From: Eublepharis macularius
Taxonomy: Eukaryota; Chordata; Lepidosauria; Squamata; Eublepharidae
Assembly (NCBI RefSeq): GCF_028583425.1
Contig: NC_072793.1
Span: 62,687,028-62,751,027 of the forward strand
Direction of reading: 5' to 3'
DNA length: 64,000 nucleotides
The position numbers were made by a program, and so were the translations under genes. Shown in pieces: positions 1 to 11,432 of this stretch (position 1 is its first letter; each line of letters opens with the position of its first letter). The notes beneath the pieces were generated by a model, which saw only the letters and a list, made by a program, of their open reading frames with translations, was not told the DNA's origin and searched no databases.

Positions 1-2228
1 CTTTTGGTGGTGAAATAAATAAAGCTCTTTTTGATGAGCTTGCCAGTGTTCCTGTACCTTTAATATAGGAAGAGATAGGTGTTAATGGAAGAACTGTTTG
101 CAGAAGGTGGTAAAGCTATTTTGATATCGAGCTGCTGTAGCCAGGTGTCTGTGAGGTGGGCACAGTGCTGGTGGGAAACAAGGCACAATATTGCATTTGT
201 GTGACCATAGTTAAGAGGAACTGGGTTAATAAACCAATTTCATATTTGTCTTCAGAACCTTCTTTATCATACCTGATCAGAAGATCTTATAACTATTGTT
301 AGTTTAATTAAACCATGGTTCCTTCCACATTTTGCCTGAACCAGGCCTTCTTTGATTCAGCTAATTTCATATTATGTTGAATAATATCATAAAGCTCTTT
401 GGAAAGGTCTTGAAATTCTTGAATTAGTTATGCTAACACTTCATGTTAAAGGCATTAATATAGGTACAAATCTGAGTACGTATTAGAATTCTTTGCTTCA
501 GATATAAGGTGCTGCCTTTGTGCAACCATCATTTATTTCATTGGTAAATGACTTCTGCTTCCATAATTTTTCTAAAAGCTTCTTTTAAGCAAAGTAAGTG
601 CTCCTTGGGAGTATGACCAATCTGATATCCGAGATCCCTAGTTTTGGCAATATATACCTTTGTTTAAAATCATCATAAATAGACAGCCTTAGTTCCCTCA
701 AAACAACTAGCTGGAAGAGTACAGCAAAGCTTCCTTTATTATAATGTTATAATTTAAAGGAACAGTCACACCTATAGTAATTTTCAGATGCTGATGATTT
801 GGTAAACTGTTTCCATTAAATTACGAGCAAGTGAAATATCTGATTTTAAGTGTGTGGTACAGACTAGAGAAGAGAACAAATTCTGTGAAAGAACTTAACT
901 CCTGCTGTTAGTATGAGGGCCAGATAATTTATATATTTTTATTTTGCAGAGAGCCAAATATGGTACAAAATTTCTGCTGATCTAATACTAATTATGAAAT
1001 TCTGTATAGTTTCTCATTACTACATAGCTTAGCAATATCATGCCTGCATTCATTGTAGTTGGGGTGTGGAGCATGGCATTGTGCCATTATAAATGAATCT
1101 ATGTAAGCTTTTCACAACCATATGCCCATCTAGGAAGAGTGCCAGATTTTCAAGGATCCAACACTGGTCTCAATGTGCTACCTGCCTTTTAAATACACAG
1201 GTGTTGTCTTGTACAAAAAGAGAAACTGTTTTTCCCAAGCCGAGTGCTTCTGCTGCATGTAAATAAAGGAATATGAGAAGAATGTGGCTATATTAATAAT
1301 AATTAAAAACCACTGTCTTGCAAGTACTTGAGAAAAGGAAATCATTGTAAGACTATATACAAAATTTAGAGACTGGCATGAAGATTTAAGTAAAATAAGA
1401 AATATTTGAAGGAGGATACATCAAGGATTTTTAAATTGTCCTGATACTGTGTTGCATGCAAATTCTACATTTTTCCTGTCCTTAAAATAGCTGTAAGTTT
1501 GACCTCTTTAAAAATGAGTGGAGGCATTCTGTTCTGCCCTTTAAAAAGCTGAGCAGTAGCTGAATATTTGTAGCATTAACTGGTATGCAAGTCACCTGAG
1601 CTGTATTTTGAAATGGAAGGAGGCTTTGAAATGGCTGCAGCAAAGGCTTCCTGCTAATCCAGTGTGTACGCACTGTCTGCATCCTTTTCTGTTAAGCTAT
1701 TACATAACTGCTTTCTGCAAGCACTGCTGAAGTTAGTCTGAGGTCAAGCTCAGATAATGTGTGCAGATGTGGCATATGCATGTGATGTGAGCGGGCATGA
1801 CTAGATCGTGTGATATTCTTTTCTCCTTCTCCTACCCTTTTGCAAGACAGCTTGCAGAGCAGACTGTTCTGCATTCTGATTTGGACTCTGTATGCTATCT
1901 GTGGGAGAATGCCTGAAGCTAGGAGCTGTTCAGAGTCTGTGATTTCATTTCTTTGAGTGGGCTGTTGCAAATCTTTATTTGTAACCTGAAAGAGACAGCT
2001 TTGATACCTGTACTGTTTTCTTCATTGGTTAAACATATGTTTTGACATGTCAAGCCCCTTCTTTCAACAGTTAAAATATTATCAACTATCTTGATCTGTT
2101 GAGATTGCAGAGCATGTGTGTAGAATAGACCCAAGGTATTAGCAAATCATTTGAAATCTTGTTCCGGAATTTTCTGATCAGTGCATGAAAACTTTTTCCT
2201 GCTTGTCCCCCCCACCCCCAACCCACAG
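1..2228 (+). other. CPEB4: CPEB4 intron (upstream part, 3' end of a larger intron)
   Basis: This AT-rich sequence precedes the first visible CPEB4 exon and ends in a pyrimidine/C-rich tract and acceptor AG at 2227-2228. I recognise no repeat or coding exon in it. The exon that should encode the start of RRM1 is not here, so the intron begins upstream of the window. Confidence 0.75.
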
Positions 2229-2318
2229 ATGAGATCACAGCTAGCTTTCGTCGCTTTGGCCCTTTGATTGTGGACTGGCCTCACAAGGCTGAAAGCAAGT
2301 CGTATTTTCCTCCAAAAG
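2229..2318 (+). CDS. CPEB4: CPEB4 exon, RRM1 middle part
   Basis: CPEB4 is a cytoplasmic polyadenylation element-binding protein. It binds U-rich CPE motifs in mRNA 3' UTRs and controls poly(A) length and translation, in neurons and the germ line among other tissues. This exon encodes 30 residues beginning with Asp, whose first base comes from the preceding exon, in the first RNA recognition motif. The stretch DEITASFRRFGPLIVDWPHK is the family hallmark. The acceptor is CCCACAG at 2228 and the donor is GTAATA at 2319, leaving phase 1. Translations of the five visible exons join to 244 residues that match the vertebrate CPEB2/3/4 C-terminus. Those three paralogues are almost identical here, so the CPEB4 assignment rests on the neighbouring C5orf47-like gene and NSG2. 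The ATG at 2229 is not a start codon. Confidence 0.9.
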
Positions 2319-3055
2319 GTAATATTTATTTTCTATCCTTCCCTTCCTCCAGATAATTCAGGGCAATTAACCATCACCCCTTGAGGTAGTCTAGACTAAG
2401 CGATGGTGACTTGCCCAAGTTCATCTAGTGGAGGGTGTATATAAATCCAGGTTTAAGTCTAACCATCTATTCGGTGCTCCACATAGGTTGAACTCAGTAG
2501 TGCTGAAGGTTATGTAGTATTTCCAAGCCTTGTTCTTTGTTGTTTGAAACTCTTCTTTCATTGCTGCTGTTGCAGTTGGGTCCTCCAGACCTTTACATGG
2601 GCTTTAGAAACTGTGACCTATTTAACAACAGTTAAATTTTTTCTTTTACTTCCTGTCTTTATTCTCAATAACTTATGTATCTTGTCTCTTCTGTTCCTTG
2701 TTCTATTCAAAATCTTAAGAACAATTGGATTTTTAAAAATGAATTATAGGATGTACTGTGTAGGTAGCATACTAATGAAATTGTTTTGAAATAATGGTCA
2801 ATTATAGGCAAGAAATGGGGGAAGCCTTGGCTATTGCAGTTACTTCCTGACTTCCTAACAATAGCTATTTGTTTAAATCTGACCTTTTCCTACTGCCTTT
2901 CTAAAGAGGCTTCATCCTTTCCAAGTGTGTTACAAGGATTTACTCTTCACACTTTCTATGGTCCTGCAGAGTCTAGGTACTCACATTTTTGTAAACAAAA
3001 TAGGATGTTAAAAATCCTTCAGAATCCTTGCAAGGCTGTCTATTTCTTTATGTAG
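2319..3055 (+). other. CPEB4: CPEB4 intron
   Basis: A short, T-rich intron of 737 bp between two RRM1 exons, with donor GTAATA and acceptor TATGTAG at 3055. I recognise no transposon in it. Open frames inside are short and look accidental. Confidence 0.8.
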
Positions 3056-3174
3056 GGTACGCATTCTTGCTGTTTCAAGATGAAAGCTCTGTACAAGCTT
3101 TGATTGATGCATGCATTGAAGAGGATGGAAAACTCTACCTGTGTGTTTCTAGTCCCACAATTAAAGACAAACCG
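3056..3174 (+). CDS. CPEB4: CPEB4 exon, end of RRM1
   Basis: Encodes visible residues 31-70. With the preceding exon it completes the RNP-1 motif KGYAFLLF, which straddles the splice junction. It continues through the last helix and strand of RRM1 (QALIDACIEEDGKLYLCVSS) into the inter-RRM linker (TIKDKP). It enters in phase 1 (G plus GG gives Gly) and leaves in phase 0, with donor GTAGGT directly after the Pro codon. The length of 119 bp keeps the frame with both neighbours. In CPEB proteins the two RRMs bind RNA as a tandem unit, so this exon supplies part of the RNA-contact surface. Confidence 0.92.
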
Positions 3175-6100
3175 GTAGGTGGAATTGTCACATACTAATT
3201 GTTTGGCAAAAAAAAATACATAAAAACTGGGTGCTTAAGTCAGGTCCAGATGCTAATTTTTTTAGAGACTGAACCTGGCAACATCTCAGTAATACTTGCT
3301 CTCTTTCTCCATAATTGTGTTTTTACTTTTTTTTTTTTTACAAAAGGTGCGATGGTACCTGCTCTTAGGGTTAATAAAGCGTAGGTTAGAAGCTGTTTGT
3401 CCCAAAGTATGGGTTACAACACACTGTGCCAAACCTGGGTAGTGTTTGCTGAAGAGATGTAACTGAAAGCAACTTTGCATTTTCCCCACTGCATAGTATC
3501 TGGATACTCCATGCTGTTATGCACTTTAGCCATTTTCCCTCAAGTTGAGATACAAGCAAAGGGCTCTTTAAAGCCCACCATCACCACCACCAGGGTGAAC
3601 AGCAATGAAAGTGATGACAAAATTCTGCTCTTTAAGGACTTCAGTTGCTCCCTCTCATTTTCCATGTCTTTGCATGTGCATAGAAGTGAGCAGCTGAGGC
3701 ACATAAATCTGGCCTCTCTATTGAAGTCTCTTTGCTCTTCATGCCTGGGAGAGGGTGTAAGAAAGAGCCCTTTGCCTGTGTCTTGGCTCATGTAGGAACA
3801 GGTCAGTGGGGACAGAATGTTACTGGACCTTAACCTTTTACTAAACCCAATATATTGTCCATTAAAATTGGTTGGTGACCATTGCTTTACTGAAAATATG
3901 TTTTTCCTTGGGCAAGCCCTATGATACACACTAACCAATTAGCCCTGTGAGATGTGCCTGTGGGAAGGTGCCATTTGTACATGTCCCAAGTGCACTCAAG
4001 TGGGAGCCTTTGGCTAAATGTGAGCCAGTCTCCTGATTCCTGTCTTTTTTTTTTTTTTTGAAAAATTTTTATTGGGTTAGAATCCATTATTTCCACATTT
4101 ACATTCAATTTTCCCCAATTTTTTCATCTCTAACCCCCTCCCTTTCCCCCCCTTTTTGTTGACTTCCAACAGCTTTCCAACCCTTTGTCCCCTTTCCCTT
4201 ACTTTTATTAGCTTCCTCTATCTAAAACAAATATATATTCTCCATTATTCTAAGCAGTACATCCTTAACTATTTTTAACATTATATGCCCAAACTGTAAG
4301 CCTTTGTTTCCATCTTAGATAAACAATTTATCCCAATTTTTCAATTTCAGGTATTTCTATATATCATAAACCATATAGATCATACATTCGTTTATATCAA
4401 ACAATTTGACTTATTCTCTATATATATTACTCATTCTATCTTTTTATAATAGTTCTATATATCTCTCCTCACGTAGTCAATCAATTTGACCCATCTATAT
4501 CTTCAGACATTCAGTTTGGTACAAAACTTGTCAGAAAAAAAAAGAAAATATTGTTAGTTAATCGCTCCTTATATTTAGTCCTTATAATTAATTATTTTCT
4601 CTATGTTCTGTTTGTTAACCTATATATATCTATATATATGTCAATCTATTAATCTGACTGCTTATTAATTCACATTTATCTCTTCTCCCCCCGGTAAAGT
4701 CTCCCCCCTCTACTTCAATACTTCAGTAGTTCTCAAACTGCCACAGTTTTCCTCCCACCTCCCATTTCTTCTCCAGGTATTGTTTCAGCTTCTCCCAGTC
4801 TGTGTTGAACTGCCCTGAGTCCAGATCTCTCAATTTTCTTGTCATCTTGTCCATTTCAGCCATATACAGCAATTTATAAGTCCAATCTTCAATAGTTGGC
4901 ACTTCTTGTACTTTCCTGATTCCTGTCTTGATAGTGCTTCTGGGTAATTCAGCATATGAACAGAGCTTTGATTTGATGGCTGAGCTGTGTTTTGACTAGA
5001 TCTACAGAAACAATTAATAGAGAAGCCCAAACACTTGTCCATAATTTGTCAAAAATATGTGTAATAAACTCACTTTAGCCGCAAGTTGCAGCTGATAAAA
5101 ATATTATAGAATTGTATTGAGAAGTTAGCATTACATATCCTAGGTTCCTTTTCGAACATATAACCGTACCCAAGAAACATTATGCAGTAATGCATCAAAA
5201 GTTTATGCTACAGTATTTATATTTTGTAGAGTTGGATCAGGCCTTGTTTACAAAAGAAGCATGATTGCTTAATTTGACAGATATTTGTGTATGACTTGTT
5301 GAGATAGGAAATAGTCTGGTTCCACTAGCACAAAAATAGAATTTAGATTCTTGTGCAGATTATGATAATGGTCTTCTGGAAAACAGGAGGCTTAAAAAAT
5401 GTACTAACAAATAAGGGAGAAGAGAACTTGAATACGTCCTAGCTGCTGTTTGTAGAATTCAAGTCTTAACTGCCATATTTGGTGCTTGGAAGGAAAGAAT
5501 ATTCTTGGTAAGATTGGCAAATGATTTGTTCATGATCTTGCCATGTACTACATGGGAAAGCTCACTTGAACCATCTAGGTTAGATTGCTTTTCTAGTTTT
5601 TATTGTATTGTGTTATAGTCAAATTACCTTACAATTCAGGTCAGTTAAACTGTTAGGTTGGTCTTTAAACTGGGTAAAAATCTTGTACGATCATTCTGGT
5701 TGCTTTGTAGCGCACTCTAATCCAGATAAAGCACCTGGGCTTTTAGTCTTCAGGTGCTTTTCTGCCTTCTGATTTTATGGTTGATGTGGCTCCAATTTAG
5801 AAGATATCCAAACAACCAAGAGTGCCAAAGAAGTTTTTATCATTTTAAAAACCTGATTTGGGATCAGAATTAAGGCAAGTAATGGTAGGAAAAGTATACA
5901 ATAGTATATCTGACAAAACTAGCTTTGATTCAAAAAAGCTTTATACCATGGAAAATTTTGTTGGGATTTAGGATTGTTTCTGCTGCTACAAATTAACGCA
6001 GCTACCTACCTGAAACTATATAATAGTTTTATGATTCAGTGAGAAAGAATCCTGGATGTAATTGTTCTCCTCCTCCCCCAGAGATGAAATTCCCAGGGAT

Positions 6101-7619
6101 TTTACCTCTTACCCATGGATCCTTCCTCCCAGATTTCAGGTAGATAGGAAAAAGCACCCAGTTCTAAAGCAATTTAAATTCTTCTTTGAAGAGTGACTAT
6201 AGGGAGGAAAGACTAGGCATTTTGATGGTTTCCCCCCCTCCTTTCTCTGGATCTTCAAGCAAGGAGTTGAGGGAGTATTGCTTGTTTTGTCTTTTTTAAA
6301 TACAGAACTGGAATGTGTGGATGAGGGGAGCTAAAACCTGCAACTTCTACACATTACTGTGCTCCATTTCTTTCAGTATTTTTCTCCCTGCTCCACTGAT
6401 TTCCTGTATTAGGGCCTGGCCAGGAGAAAATATGCCTCAGACAGCAGAGAGCAGCAACATGAAGCAGCAGGGGGGAGGATTAATACCCCCCGTGTGTTTT
6501 GCTTTCATAAAATTGTTAACCATGAATGGACACCTTTCCAATACAATACTAGGCAAGATTTGCAGTTTCAAAGTTGTAATGTCTTCCTCCACCCCAGCCA
6601 GCTGATTATCTCTAAGAATTGTGTGAGAGAGTAGGTGAATGTTTCATTGATTTGTTAACAGTCAGGGAAAGATCTGTTCCATGAGCAGTGTTGTTCTGCC
6701 TATGGTTTGTTGGATCCCACCCTCTTCTGCCTAGAAAATATAGTATCAGAATGAAATAGATGCGTTCAAGAAGCCCTAAAAACCTATGAAATGGTGCAGT
6801 GGTTGGTGGAATGCAATTGGGCTCATTCTGTTTGGGAAAGTATGCTAGCTGTTCTACTTAAAGTATGTACCTGTCAAGCACATATCTGCTTTCTCCCTCC
6901 CCACCCTGTTTGCCTCCTCCCCCCAATTCCTGGGAAACAGAAAGTAGGCAGCACAGTGCTAGAACAACAGTCAGATTAGTATAGTTCTGCTCAGTCCTGG
7001 ATGTCTGAAATAATTGTTTGTATTGAAAGCATTTACTATATTGATGACTTGATCTGGCTTGGTTCAAATCATGATTAGTAGAGTTCTCAGTGCATGTGCT
7101 AGTAATGGAGCACTTGGATTTCACCTGATGACTCTCTGCCCCAACTAATAGATTAGTGGTGTAACAAGTTTCTCATTGACTGATCATCCATTACCCAGGA
7201 AGGAACAAATTTCATGGACTGAGTCCAAGCACTCTTCTCCCACACTGCCTAACAGCTGAATAGGGCTGTGCGAGGCATTGCTCAGAAGCTTCTTATAGTA
7301 CTGGTCTTGCTATTTAAGGGTGAGGAACATGAAGGCTGCAAAAACAAGTTGCTTGATGTGTTCTCTTCCCCCACTGCAATAGCTTATTGTGTTCCTGCAG
7401 CAGCAATTTTCACATGTGGGAACCTGACTGTAGTATTGCTTGACTGGTTAGAATGAGTGTTAAGAAAGCAAACTGTAAAAGGCAATGGAGGAGTGCCATA
7501 AAGGGATACAAAATTCCTTCCTTCCATGTGCAGACTCTGTTAGTGTAAACAGTATGCCAAAAAATCAGTCTTAACTGTGTTTAAATTGTGAATGGCACTG
7601 TCTTGTTTTTTGGTTTTAG
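3175..7619 (+). other. CPEB4: CPEB4 intron with one L1 insertion
   Basis: A 4.4 kb intron from donor GTAGGT to acceptor GGTTTTAG at 7619. A minus-strand L1 fragment occupies 4047-4913. The remainder (3175-4030 and 4930-7619) shows no repeat I can name and no convincing exon. Confidence 0.8.
4031..4929 (-). mobile_element. 5'-truncated L1 retrotransposon with 16 bp target-site duplication
   Basis: The insertion is 4047-4913, flanked by exact copies of TCCTGATTCCTGTCTT at 4031-4046 and 4914-4929. The plus strand begins with a T-run, the complement of a poly(A) tail, so the element lies on the minus strand. Reading that strand from 4913 inward gives the extreme C-terminus of L1 ORF2 (PTIEDWTYKLLYMAEMDKM, then WEKLKQYLEKKWE), followed by about 650 bp of 3' UTR. 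Severe 5' truncation, a poly(A) tail and a long duplication are the signature of target-primed reverse transcription. It is antisense to CPEB4 in its intron. The perfect duplication indicates a fairly young insertion. Confidence 0.9.
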
Positions 7620-7734
7620 GTTCAGATTCGGCCTTGGAATCTTAGTGACAGTGACTTTGTGATGGATGGCTCACAGCCTCTGGATCCACGGAAAACAATT
7701 TTTGTAGGAGGAGTTCCCCGACCCTTACGAGCAG
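7620..7734 (+). CDS. CPEB4: CPEB4 exon, linker and start of RRM2
   Basis: Encodes visible residues 71-108: the short linker VQIRPWNLSDSDFVMD and then the opening strand of RRM2 with its RNP-2 motif IFVGGV inside PRKTIFVGGVPRPLRA. The acceptor is TTTTAG at 7618-7619 and the donor is GTATGA after the Ala codon; the exit phase is 1. The linker sequence is very conserved in CPEB2-4. No frameshift or altered core residue is visible. Confidence 0.93.
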
Positions 7735-7988
7735 GTATGATATCCAGAGAACAAGGGAAATAGTTTGTTGATGCTGTCCAAGCAGCCTTACTGCTGTGAG
7801 GGAACATTGTGTCCTTATTTCAGCCATAGTTATATGCCAGTGCTTGCTAAATTTAACTTTGCTGACATGCCAATTATTTCCAGATAGAAAAGTACTAATA
7901 AAAACATGCATGCCCGGGGTTTAGAAAGAGAGGAGATTTGTATGTAATAAAGTACATAGTACATAAATTGTTTACTACTTTATTTTAG
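7735..7988 (+). other. CPEB4: CPEB4 short intron
   Basis: A 254 bp intron splitting RRM2, with donor GTATGA and acceptor TATTTTAG. No feature of note. Confidence 0.85.
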
Positions 7989-8170
7989 TGGAGCTTGCAA
8001 TGATAATGGACCGGCTGTATGGAGGAGTTTGCTATGCTGGAATTGACACAGACCCTGAGCTGAAGTACCCCAAAGGAGCTGGGCGTGTTGCATTTTCTAA
8101 TCAACAGAGTTATATAGCTGCTATCAGTGCCCGCTTTGTTCAGCTGCAGCATGGAGAGATAGATAAACGG
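7989..8170 (+). CDS. CPEB4: CPEB4 exon, RRM2 body
   Basis: Encodes visible residues 109-169: the first helix of RRM2 (VELAMIMDRLYGGVCYAGID), the RNP-1 segment GAGRVAFSNQQSY, and the last helix ending GEIDKR. It enters in phase 1 (G plus TG gives Val) and ends in phase 0 before donor GTAAGG. The 182 bp length preserves the frame. RRM2 packs against RRM1 and the C-terminal ZZ domain in CPEB proteins. All core aromatic and glycine positions are intact. Confidence 0.93.
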
Positions 8171-9780
8171 GTAAGGGCTAAATGAACACATTCTGTTTAT
8201 TACTCAGCGATCTGTTGCTGGCTTATTTCCATATAAGTGTCGGGGTTTGTGGCAGTAGAAAAGGCTTTATTAAATCCAGAGTGGTTTTTTTCTCCCTGTT
8301 TCTAAATTACATGCTTAAACACCATCCCCACCCCCTCAGTTATACCATAGGTTGAGGAATCTAATTTTAAAATTGACTTTTTAATACTTTCTAGCACCTT
8401 CTAAACTGGCTGCTCCCTCCAGAGATATTTCCTGCAGCACACATAAGCCTGTGTTCCTAATGTTATCCTGTTACCTCTGCATGACTTGCTTGCTATTGGC
8501 CTCTTCTTCACCCTGCCTGTGTATTAGAAGTAGACCAGTCAACTAGTTCAGCAGTGTGGAAGTACTGCTGCTCTACTGTCTCCATTGCTTTTTACAGGAC
8601 TTGTTTGAAGCTCTTGCACAAGTTGTATTTTAAATGAATGTAGGGTACATAGCAACAATACTTAAAACAGTGCTGTTGTGCCATCTGCAATGCACTTGTT
8701 GCAGCAGTTATTTATCGATCAGGCTCTCCTTTTTGCCTCAGACACAAACAAGTACCTGCTCTAACACAGTAGCTACAATTCAACACAATCTTTGTACAGA
8801 CCCCTTCTGAATAGCATCTCCTGGGCACAGAATTGTATTGCAGAGGCAGATCTTCTTGTTGCATCTTGGTATCTGGAACCTGAAATTGTGTGTGTTTGTA
8901 TGTGTTGTTACTCATGGTGAATAAGATCACAGCTGCAAGACCATGCAGATGATTAGCATTGTCAAAGCTGACAGTACCAATCATGTGGCTTTTTAATATG
9001 AGTAGAGATTGAAACTAGTTTCCCCCCCATCTGGTAGAAATCTACACTGTTCGAGTTGACAGATAAGCATGTGTTTGGCAATTGTGCATGCAGAGAATCT
9101 TGCACGTAGCAGGGTATACGCAATGTGCTGCTGTGCATAGAAGTGGTGCATATGCTGGTTCAGTGTTTCACACAACACGGCCTAGTTGCCACTGTTACAC
9201 ATTTTTAAAAAATCTACCTACCTACTTGCAGATCAAGCTCTTCTTGTGTAAATGGGTCTTTGGAAATTCATTTAATTCTTGGATACATGTATAAATTCCT
9301 AGGAATTAATCTGCAAATATTGACTTGCGTGCATACACACACGTTTTATTAAATTCAGTTTAAAGCAAATCCTATTGCAGCCTCTAAAATAAATCCCTCC
9401 ATATATCATGTCAAATGGAATGAGTTGATTCACCATTTTCACACTGACAGCTTACTCAGAAGTAGTGTTGTTCAACAGCTCTTTTTATAAATTGCTCAAT
9501 AAGAGCTCTCCCCACTAGTGAGACATAGAAATATCCTAGATTTTAAAGCAATTCTTCCTTCAGGAAAAAACTGAATATCCTATTCTTATGTGGATCTTCA
9601 GAAATTATAATTAAAATTGTTTCTACTTTCACTTAACAGTTTCCTCCCCCTTCCTCCCAAGTTTCTACTATATACATCAATTATTGTGTAATTCAAAGCC
9701 AATTCTTGCCGCCTTCAAGCAGTACAGTAGGAGGACTTCGAAGTATATTCTTCCTGGCATGTAGCCACAGGATATAGGGG

Positions 9781-9986
9781 CCATTTTCACACTGCCAGGC
9801 GCCGGAAAGATCACGCGAAACTCACGCCATAAAAGTGTCTTTCTAACGCAATTTCTCAGCACGATCCCGTTTAATGGCCCTTTTTCTGACCAGCGGGTCA
9901 TTAAAGGGGATCTTCCCGGGAGATCGTGCTAGGAAGACACTTCATGCTGTGAGTTTGTGCAATCTCCCAGGGCGCGTGTGAAAATG
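9781..9986. mobile_element. Palindromic fold-back element (MITE-like)
   Basis: The element begins CCATTTTCACAC and ends GTGTGAAAATG. The two halves are imperfect reverse complements over most of its 206 bp, sharing blocks such as AACTCAC, AGTGTCTT and AGCACGATC. Coding capacity is absent. The CpG content is much higher than in the flanking intron. I could not identify a target-site duplication. A similar palindrome with related ends lies at 54268-54440. Confidence 0.65.
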
Positions 9987-9992
9987 ACAAGG

Positions 9993-10865
9993 GGTCAAAT
10001 CCACATTACTCATTCTAAGTCGCATGTTCCCCGCATTCCCCACGCAATCCCGAGTGCCGGTCACATTACCTCATTAAACAGACGCATTTCATTCGCATTT
10101 CTCCTGAATATGTGGTCACAGGTTTTCAACGGGAGTTTCACGGTGGCCGTGAACGGGCCAATGCGCAATTTACGTGGTTTTTTTAAAAACCACCCCCCTT
10201 CCTGTCTCTCCGGCCGTTCCGAGAGTTCCTATTGGCTGATTCAACTTGCAAGTGCTCTGTAATCTGCAAAAGACTGTTTTTGACTTCATAGCATTGGATT
10301 TATTGATTATGCTGTTTCTGAATCAAATCTGGTAGTTTGAAAAATCATTTTGGGGTGAATCCATCCTCAGAACGGACTCGCGAAACTTCCTTTTTAACTG
10401 TTTTTTATGTTTTTTATTTTATATTACTGTAATGTCGAAATTACGAAATATCAAAATAATGACACTCCAAGGAAGTGAAACTTCAATAAAATTCAGGCAC
10501 TGAATTGTCCTGCATAGGAAATGCCCACGAAAGCTTCCCACATGCTTCCAAATTTCCAAAAAAGAAACGGGAGAGAGCCATCAGTGCTGTCAGTGAGGGA
10601 AAGAGAGGCATCATTATCTTCAATGATGTTTTTTTATAAGGCAAGATCGAAATAACGGAAAAGTGCGCTCAAAAAAATAAAAAAAGGGCGGGAAAAAAAG
10701 GTCCTGCCCAAAAAAGTGGTTTTCGAGTGGCCGTGTGACTGGAGGGATGCACGAGAAAGACGGATTGGAAGCAGGAATGTGAACGAAGAGGAAAAAATCA
10801 CGGATTGGAGGCAAACAGAAGATATCCAATAAACATGCGGGTAATGGGTGAATGTGGATTTGACC
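9993..10865. mobile_element. Non-autonomous DNA transposon with terminal inverted repeats
   Basis: The left end GGTCAAATCCACATTACTC is matched by the reverse complement of the right end GAATGTGGATTTGACC. Imperfect similarity continues to about 35 bp (CGCATGTT inward). The 873 bp interior is CpG-rich with no credible transposase. It abuts the palindrome at 9781-9986, so the two may be parts of one compound element. The superfamily is undetermined because no clear target duplication is visible. Confidence 0.55.
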
Positions 10866-11039
10866 AGGGATGGCTTTTTGAAAAGATTTTAAAAAATGGA
10901 AGATTGGTATATCTATGGTTATTAGACTGGCTAACCAAATGCAGTCTTCAAGTTCAGCGGCCATATAGTGTCTATCTTTGAATGCCAGATTCTGGGGACA
11001 TACTAACAGGAAAAGCTTCCTGAGACCATTCAATTGGCT

Positions 11040-11112
11040 GTTGTCAAAAACAGAATGACAGACTAAATAGGCCTATGGTTTGATCCAGCACACCTCTTCG
11101 TGTGTTCTTAGC
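11040..11112 (+). mobile_element. CR1 LINE 3' end fragment
   Basis: The segment contains a degenerate copy of the CR1 3' terminus: AACAGAATGACAGACTAAAT, then GGTTTGATCCAGCA, then a terminal TGTGTTCTTA. The same motif order occurs in the longer CR1 copy ending near 18920. It is severely 5' truncated and sits about 90 bp upstream of the last CPEB4 exon. Confidence 0.6.
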
Positions 11113-11204
11113 CCAGTTCATTGAAACATCTCTATTACATAATACCTATAGAACAAGAATTGTTAAAAGAAATAAAAAATTTTTCTCTCCCTCTTTCAAC
11201 ACAG

Positions 11205-11432
11205 GTGGAAGTTAAGCCATATGTCTTGGATGATCAGCTGTGCGATGAATGTCAGGGGGCCCGTTGTGGTGGAAAATTTGCTCCATTTTTCTGTGCTAAC
11301 GTTACCTGTCTGCAGTATTACTGTGAATATTGCTGGGCTGCTATCCATTCACGCGCTGGCAGGGAATTCCACAAGCCCCTGGTGAAAGAGGGAGGAGATC
11401 GTCCGAGACATATTTCATTCCGCTGGAACTAA
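11205..11432 (+). CDS. CPEB4: CPEB4 terminal coding exon, ZZ zinc-binding domain
   Basis: Encodes visible residues 170-244 and the stop codon TAA (11430-11432). The C-terminal ZZ-type zinc-binding domain has all eight expected ligands in the spacing C-x2-C-x13-C-x4-C-x4-C-x2-C-x4-H-x7-H (visible residues 182, 185, 199, 204, 209, 212, 217 and 225). It includes CDECQGARCGG and YCEYCWAAIH. The protein ends DRPRHISFRWN, the conserved CPEB2/3/4 terminus. This domain is thought to mediate protein contacts and stabilise RNA binding. The exon enters in phase 0 after acceptor ACACAG. No truncation or altered ligand is seen. Confidence 0.95.
   Translation: MEVKPYVLDDQLCDECQGARCGGKFAPFFCANVTCLQYYCEYCWAAIHSRAGREFHKPLVKEGGDRPRHISFRWN

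Larger units (their letters stand above)
8171..11204 (+). other. CPEB4: CPEB4 last intron carrying DNA-transposon and CR1 fragments
   Basis: A 3.0 kb intron before the final exon. 8171-9780 shows nothing I can name. A palindromic element (9781-9986) and a CpG-rich element with terminal inverted repeats (9993-10865) follow, then a CR1 3' end (about 11040-11112). The acceptor is TTTCAACACAG at 11204. Confidence 0.8.

Noticed and set aside
10620..11033. 137-codon minus-strand frame in the last CPEB4 intron
   Set aside because: It overlaps the right part of a DNA element and a phenylalanine-rich low-complexity stretch. It does not resemble a transposase.
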